DNA from: Gammaproteobacteria bacterium
GTDB taxonomy: Bacteria > Pseudomonadota > Gammaproteobacteria > SZUA-229
Length of the DNA stretch: 37,106 nt
Assembly (NCBI GenBank): GCA_026195255.1
Contig: JAPHSS010000054.1
Span: 1-37,106 of the forward strand
Direction of reading: 5' to 3'
The position numbers and the translations under genes are program-made. The notes under the pieces were generated by a model that saw only the letters and a program-made list of their open reading frames with translations, did no database searches and was not told the origin of the DNA. Below, in pieces: positions 33,924 through 37,106 of the stretch. How positions within the stretch are numbered: the first letter of the stretch is position 1; each line of letters opens with the position of its first letter.

Positions 33924-34577
33924 ATGAAATTTATATATCTTTTGCCCTTCCTGTTATGGCTCAGTTTATTGCTTAGTGCCTGCACAACGATTCAGGAAAA
34001 AGATCAGACAACTGAACCCGCCAGCTGGAAACAGCAGCAGAAAACACTTGGCCAGCTGCAGAGCTGGGCTATCAATGGTCGAATATCGGTGCAAACAGAA
34101 ATTGAAGGTGGTCAGGCTGACTACCTTTGGCAGCAACATAATAAAACCGATTATGATATTCGCCTGCAGGCACCCATGGGCGCAGGCACCACACTTATTG
34201 AAGGTCGTTTAACAGGCGTGAGTTTGAAAACCTCATCCGGTGATGAGTTGTTTGATACAGACGTTGATAAATTAATGTTAAGGCTAAATGGCTGGCCAGT
34301 GCCGGTGAGTGGTTTGCAATATTGGGTAAAAGGTTTACCCGCACCCGGCAGCCCGTTTGAAATTAATAAGTGGAATAAAACAGGCTTGCCTGCGGTGATG
34401 CTGCAGGATGGCTGGCGCATTGAGCTTAGAAAATATAAAAAGGTTGGTGAACTGAATTTACCAGGTAAGTTATTTATTAACAGGCAGAATGGCGAAGAAG
34501 TAGATGTGCGATTAATTATTCGCCAATGGCAGCCGGGCTTAAATAAAGCTGGAATCAAAGCAGCTGGAATCAAATAA
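33924..34577 (+). CDS. lolB: Outer-membrane lipoprotein receptor LolB
   Basis: LolB takes lipoproteins from LolA and inserts them in the outer membrane. From the ATG at 33924 it has 217 residues. It has a signal peptide ending in LLLSAC (C20 from this start) and then the LolB barrel: WAINGRISVQTE, ADYLWQQ, IRLQAPMGAGTTLIEG, and GWPVPVSGLQYWVKG, followed by QDGWRIE. An upstream in-frame GTG at 33891 would add 11 polar residues and lies inside a hairpin, so I prefer the ATG, although no strong ribosome site is visible. The stop overlaps the ispE start (TAATG). The C-terminus has a short repeat, AGIKAAGIK. Confidence 0.93.
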   Translation: MKFIYLLPFLLWLSLLLSACTTIQEKDQTTEPASWKQQQKTLGQLQSWAINGRISVQTEIEGGQADYLWQQHNKTDYDIRLQAPMGAGTTLIEGRLTGVSLKTSSGDELFDTDVDKLMLRLNGWPVPVSGLQYWVKGLPAPGSPFEINKWNKTGLPAVMLQDGWRIELRKYKKVGELNLPGKLFINRQNGEEVDVRLIIRQWQPGLNKAGIKAAGIK

Positions 34578-35458
34578 TGTCTAGTTATAAATTCTGGCCC
34601 GCACCGGCCAAGTTAAACCTGTTTTTACAAATCACCGGTCAACGAGAAGACGGTTACCATAACCTGCAAACCGTATTTCAGTTTTTAGATGTAGGTGATC
34701 GTTTACGTTTAGTGCAGCGTGATGATGGCAAAATTCTACGCAAAACAGACACAGAAGGCGTAAAAGCTGAAGATGACCTGGTGGTAAAAGCCGCCAGAGC
34801 ATTACAGAAAGCCGCCGCCACAGATAAAGGTGTCGATATCTATGTGCAAAAAATACTACCCATGGGTGGCGGTGTAGGCGGCGGCAGCTCAGACGCAGCA
34901 ACCACACTGGTGGTTTTAAACCAGCTATGGGAAACCGGCCTCGATGTTTCAGCTCTGGCCGAAATTGGCCTAACCTTAGGGGCCGATGTGCCAATATTTA
35001 TTCACGGCCACGCGGCATTTGCACAGGGCATAGGTGAAAAAGTGGAAGAAGTTTCACCCGCAGAACCCTGGTATTTAGTTGTTCACCCGGAAGTTCATGT
35101 AACAACATCTGAAATTTTTAACAATTCGCAATTGACACGAGACTGTCAAGCCATCAGAATATGCGACCTTCAAATCGGCACTGTAAATGAAGCAGCAAAA
35201 TTTGATGAGTTAGGGAATGTGTTCGAGCCAGTAGTTGCCAGACAACACCCTGAAATAGCTGAAGTTATCCAGCACCTCAGAAAATTTTCAGACGCCAGGC
35301 TAACCGGAACCGGTGCATGCGTATTCGCCGCATTTGAAAGTAAAGAAGCCGCACAGGAAGTGTTAGCAAAACTGCCAGATGACTGGACAGCTTTTGTAGC
35401 TAAAGGTTTGAATAGGTCACCGCTTCAAGTTATGCTTGCGGCTGAAGAAAGTGACTGA
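34577..35458 (+). CDS. ispE: 4-diphosphocytidyl-2-C-methyl-D-erythritol kinase
   Basis: A 293-residue GHMP kinase of the MEP isoprenoid pathway, phosphorylating CDP-ME with ATP. PAPAKLNLFLQITGQREDGYHNL (about 8-30) carries the conserved lysine. The phosphate-binding loop is LPMGGGVGGGSSDAATTL (about 93-110). LTLGADVPIFIHGHAAFAQGIGE (about 132-154) and RLTGTGACVFAAF (about 239-251) complete the fold. It is coupled to lolB by TAATG and followed by tRNA-Gln and prs, a conserved order. Confidence 0.97.
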   Translation: MSSYKFWPAPAKLNLFLQITGQREDGYHNLQTVFQFLDVGDRLRLVQRDDGKILRKTDTEGVKAEDDLVVKAARALQKAAATDKGVDIYVQKILPMGGGVGGGSSDAATTLVVLNQLWETGLDVSALAEIGLTLGADVPIFIHGHAAFAQGIGEKVEEVSPAEPWYLVVHPEVHVTTSEIFNNSQLTRDCQAIRICDLQIGTVNEAAKFDELGNVFEPVVARQHPEIAEVIQHLRKFSDARLTGTGACVFAAFESKEAAQEVLAKLPDDWTAFVAKGLNRSPLQVMLAAEESD

Positions 35459-35506
35459 ATAAAATTATCAACTATATTGGTAGAGTTGAAAAATTAAAAA
35501 GTTTAT

Positions 35507-35577
35507 TGGGCCGTCGCCAAGCGGTAAGGCAACAGCCCAAAAAATAGAAAATCGATCCTGTCATGCGGAGGTTCGAA
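35507..35577 (+). pseudogene. Broken tRNA-Gln copy
   Basis: Positions 35507-35535 are identical to the first 29 nt of the intact tRNA-Gln at 35748, and the identity extends 9 bp upstream. The anticodon-loop segment ggttt is replaced by an unrelated stretch (cccaaaaaatagaaaatc). gatcctgtcatgcggaggttcgaa then matches again, and the T-arm is cut off. A T-arm-like remnant (cgaataatcctcccgg) appears 126 nt further on, at about 35703-35718. With no acceptor 3' strand and a destroyed anticodon arm, it cannot be a functional tRNA. Confidence 0.8.
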
Positions 35578-35729
35578 AAAATCGTCAGGAACGATTTTTA
35601 ACAATGATTGCTTTTTAATCATTGGCCCCGAAGGGAATGACAACAGGGTTAAATGTCGACCGATTATCATTCTATCGGTGGTGTGATTGGGCAGGGATAG
35701 CCCGAATAATCCTCCCGGTGGTAGGGAGG
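35548..35729. repeat. Series of four hairpins between the tRNA copies
   Basis: The successive inverted repeats are: aaaaatcgt/acgattttt (35577-35585, 35591-35599; also a longer imperfect pairing of 35548-35560 with 35586-35598); caatgatt/aatcattg (35602-35609, 35617-35624); accgat/atcggt (35659-35664, 35674-35679); and cctccc/gggagg (35711-35716, 35724-35729). There is no credible coding frame. It may be a hairpin-rich insertion in the damaged tRNA copy or a structured RNA. Confidence 0.5.
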
Positions 35730-35747
35730 ATGGAAAGCAAAGTTTAT

Positions 35748-35822
35748 TGGGCCGTCGCCAAGCGGTAAGGCAACAGGTTTTGATCCTGTCATGCGGAGGT
35801 TCGAATCCTCCCGGCCCAGCCA
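35748..35822 (+). tRNA. tRNA-Gln (anticodon TTG)
   Basis: A complete cloverleaf: acceptor tgggccg/cggccca, D-stem gcc/ggc, anticodon stem acagg/cctgt with loop ttttgat (anticodon TTG), T-stem ggagg/cctcc with ttcgaat, discriminator g at 35819 and an encoded CCA (35820-35822). The total is 75 nt with CCA. It reads CAA. Its place between ispE and prs is conserved in many gammaproteobacteria. Confidence 0.96.
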
Positions 35823-35829
35823 TATTTAA

Positions 35830-35857
35830 ATACTTCGTAATACACACAACGAAGTAT
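35830..35857 (+). terminator. Hairpin after tRNA-Gln
   Basis: atacttcgt (35830-35838) and acgaagtat (35849-35857) form a perfect 9-bp stem with a 10-nt loop, 8 nt after the tRNA CCA. It is followed by cccg, not T residues, so it may mark 3' processing rather than termination. Confidence 0.4.
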
Positions 35858-35860
35858 CCC

Positions 35861-35906
35861 GTAGGTGCGATTTCAATCGCACAAAGTGCCCAAAAGGCAC
35901 ACCTAC
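35861..35906. repeat. Cloverleaf-like palindromic repeat
   Basis: An outer stem gtaggt (35861-35866) with acctac (35901-35906) encloses two hairpins: gtgcgat/atcgcac (35865-35871, 35876-35882) and gtgcc/ggcac (35886-35890, 35896-35900). The form resembles REP-like gtaggtgcg palindromes found between genes in gammaproteobacteria. It is non-coding. Confidence 0.6.
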
Positions 35907-35910
35907 AAAA

Positions 35911-35949
35911 AAGAAAGAGATTTAATATATATCAACAATTCTCTTTCTT
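35911..35949. repeat. 10-bp inverted repeat upstream of prs
   Basis: aagaaagaga (35911-35920) and tctctttctt (35940-35949) are perfect complements with a 19-nt AT-rich loop. The right arm is a pyrimidine tract about 75 bp before the prs start. It could be an operator, or the end of the tRNA transcript. The function is unknown. Confidence 0.4.
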
Positions 35950-36023
35950 GCACAAACCGGATTTGATAAGGTTGGCCCCTAAGCGCCGACACCCATTGTT
36001 TCTAACCCAATAGCGAAACCATT

Positions 36024-36983
36024 GTGAACGAAAACAACTCCGAGTTGATGATTTTTACCGGTAATGCCAATCCGAAACTGGCCCGCCGCATAGCCTCGCA
36101 CCTACATATTTCCCTTGGTAAATGTACTGTTCAAACCTTTAGCGATGGCGAAGTCAGCGTTGAAATTGAAGAAACGGTGCGTGGTCGTGAAATATTTATA
36201 ATTCAGCCAACCAGTCAGCCCAGCAATGACCATATTATGGAATTGATGGTGATGATTGACGCACTACGTCGTGCATCGGCTGAGCGAGTCACCGCGATTG
36301 TGCCTTATTTTGGTTACTCCCGTCAGGATCGTCGCCCCCGCTCAGTACGTGTGCCGATTACCGCTAAAGTAGTCGCCAATATGCTTGAAAGCGTTGGTTT
36401 AGATCGAATTTTAACGGTAGACCTGCATGCAGACCAGATTCAGGGTTTCTTTAATATCCCCGTCGATAATGTATATGCATCACCGATTCTATTAGGTGAT
36501 GTCTGGCGCCAGCGTCACGATAACTTACTCGTAGTTTCACCCGATGTGGGTGGTGTAGTGCGCGCCAGAGCTTTAGCAAAACGTTTGGGTGATGCAGATT
36601 TGGCGATTATCGACAAACGCCGTCCTAAAGCGAATGTATCTCAGGTTATGAATATTATCGGTGATGTAGAAGGCAAAAACTGCGTGCTGGTTGATGACCT
36701 GGTAGATACCGCCGGCACACTGTGTAAAGCCGCTGCTGCATTAAAAGAGCACGGCGCAATCAGTGTTTCAGCCTATTGTACCCACCCGGTATTATCTGGC
36801 CCGGCTATCGATAACATCACCAACTCAGATCTTGATGAGCTGGTAGTAACCGATACCATAGCACTAACAGAAAGAGCCAAGGCCTGTGGCAAGATACGTC
36901 AGTTATCTATAGCAACCATGCTGGCAGAAACAATTCGTCGAATCGACCAGAATGAATCAGTTAGCTCCATGTATATGGATTGA
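36024..36983 (+). CDS. prs: Ribose-phosphate pyrophosphokinase
   Basis: A 319-residue enzyme making PRPP from ribose 5-phosphate and ATP for nucleotide, histidine, tryptophan and NAD synthesis. [23 protein letters not shown] (about 37-59), [10 protein letters not shown], and [12 protein letters not shown] are family signatures. The PRPP-binding loop is [17 protein letters not shown] (about 222-238). The start is either GTG at 36024 (319 residues) or ATG at 36048 (311); the first gives a length closer to E. coli (315), but neither has a clear ribosome site. It follows tRNA-Gln in conserved order and ends at a strong terminator. Confidence 0.97.
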   Translation: MNENNSELMIFTGNANPKLARRIASHLHISLGKCTVQTFSDGEVSVEIEETVRGREIFIIQPTSQPSNDHIMELMVMIDALRRASAERVTAIVPYFGYSRQDRRPRSVRVPITAKVVANMLESVGLDRILTVDLHADQIQGFFNIPVDNVYASPILLGDVWRQRHDNLLVVSPDVGGVVRARALAKRLGDADLAIIDKRRPKANVSQVMNIIGDVEGKNCVLVDDLVDTAGTLCKAAAALKEHGAISVSAYCTHPVLSGPAIDNITNSDLDELVVTDTIALTERAKACGKIRQLSIATMLAETIRRIDQNESVSSMYMD

Positions 36984-36993
36984 AAACATAGTC

Positions 36994-37021
36994 GTAAGTC
37001 AGAAGTCTTAAGTCATTAGTC
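36994..37021 (+). repeat. Degenerate heptamer tandem repeat (NNAAGTC)
   Basis: Four units in exact 7-nt phase: gtaagtc, agaagtc, ttaagtc, attagtc. They lie between the prs stop and its terminator. The consensus is the reverse complement of the perfect gactcac array on the far side of the terminator. Confidence 0.7.
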
Positions 37022-37026
37022 AAAAG

Positions 37027-37057
37027 CGGGTTCTCCTTTGGAGAAGCCGTTTTTTTT
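37027..37057 (+). terminator. Rho-independent terminator of prs
   Basis: cgggttctcc (37027-37036) pairs with ggagaagccg (37040-37049) with one mismatch and loop ttt, followed by eight T residues (37050-37057). This is a clear intrinsic terminator 44 bp after the prs stop. Confidence 0.9.
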
Positions 37058-37058
37058 A

Positions 37059-37106
37059 GACTCACGACTCACGACTCACGACTCACGACTCACGACTCAC
37101 GACTCA
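37059..37106 (+). repeat. Perfect heptamer tandem array (gactcac)n
   Basis: Almost seven uninterrupted copies of gactcac run to the window end and probably continue. Such perfect 7-bp arrays are prone to slippage and can vary between strains. No spacers are present, so this is not a CRISPR. Confidence 0.9.

Noticed and set aside
34151-34573. Minus-strand open frame of 140 codons
   Set aside because: It is a shadow of lolB, which has clear lipobox and LolB motifs on the plus strand.
35503-35847. Minus-strand open frame of 114 codons over the tRNA region
   Set aside because: It is antisense to the tRNA-Gln copies; the frame arises from repeated tRNA sequence and is not a gene.
35861-35906. 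Second tRNA next to tRNA-Gln
   Set aside because: The cloverleaf-like shape has no T-loop ttcgaat, no D-arm and is only 46 nt.
37059-37106. CRISPR array
   Set aside because: The 7-bp units are contiguous with no spacers.

Overview
The window looks like chromosome from an AT-rich (roughly 40% GC by eye), non-enteric gammaproteobacterium. The block moeB-prmC-prfA-hemA, divergent from TPR lipoprotein-lolB-ispE-tRNA-Gln-prs, is a gene order I know from Pseudomonas and relatives. fabA-fabB, srkA, rnd, prc and a PEP-CTERM protein fit the same group. The species cannot be named from the sequence. No prophage, CRISPR array or transposase gene was seen.

Layout. 1-2.5 kb: a repeat-bearing spacer and ppk1 (polyphosphate synthesis). 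2.7-4.8 kb: a translationally coupled pair, a multi-pass membrane protein plus a VWA lipoprotein, of unknown role. 5.0-5.8 kb: a PEP-CTERM surface protein behind a good sigma-54 promoter match. 5.9-6.3 kb: a DUF695-like protein. 6.4-10.8 kb: a probable envelope signalling cluster made of a YfbK-type VWA lipoprotein, an ECF sigma factor, an overlapping single-pass membrane protein (candidate anti-sigma factor) and a secreted FecR-domain protein. 11-16 kb: a PLP desulfhydrase/ACC-deaminase family enzyme, a secreted hypothetical, srkA, fabB-fabA and a DUF4426 protein. 16.2-20.5 kb: an HDOD protein, a stand-alone S24 (LexA/UmuD-like) protein, DUF3549 and rnd. 20.6-26 kb: a membrane diguanylate cyclase, gloA, an unknown helical protein, prc and a small beta-barrel protein. 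26-31.7 kb, minus strand: hemA, prfA, prmC, a small unknown protein, an E1-like moeB and a JAMM/M67 protease. 32-37.1 kb, plus strand: TPR lipoprotein, lolB, ispE, a broken tRNA-Gln copy, the intact tRNA-Gln(TTG), and prs.

The main feature beyond ordinary genes is a dispersed, palindromic, intergenic repeat family (at least five copies: A-E) with ends near 30 bp that read approximately CCTGTTNNGGCACATCTCC followed by CTCGGGGAAAG. Two copies are about 180 bp with inverted ends, like a MITE, and three are single-ended. One copy has itself been interrupted by a hairpin element bounded by 14-bp direct repeats. Two copies bracket the S24 gene. The spacer between ispE and prs is also unusual: a damaged tRNA-Gln, four successive hairpins, the intact tRNA, then a cloverleaf-like palindrome. 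After prs, heptamer repeats lie in opposite orientation on the two sides of the terminator.

How the genes may work together: much of the window is housekeeping (fatty acid unsaturation, heme and isoprenoid precursors, PRPP, translation termination, lipoprotein sorting). The accessory part is envelope-oriented (two VWA lipoproteins, ECF/anti-sigma/FecR, PEP-CTERM under RpoN). All function calls rest on motif recognition by eye; no searches were run.
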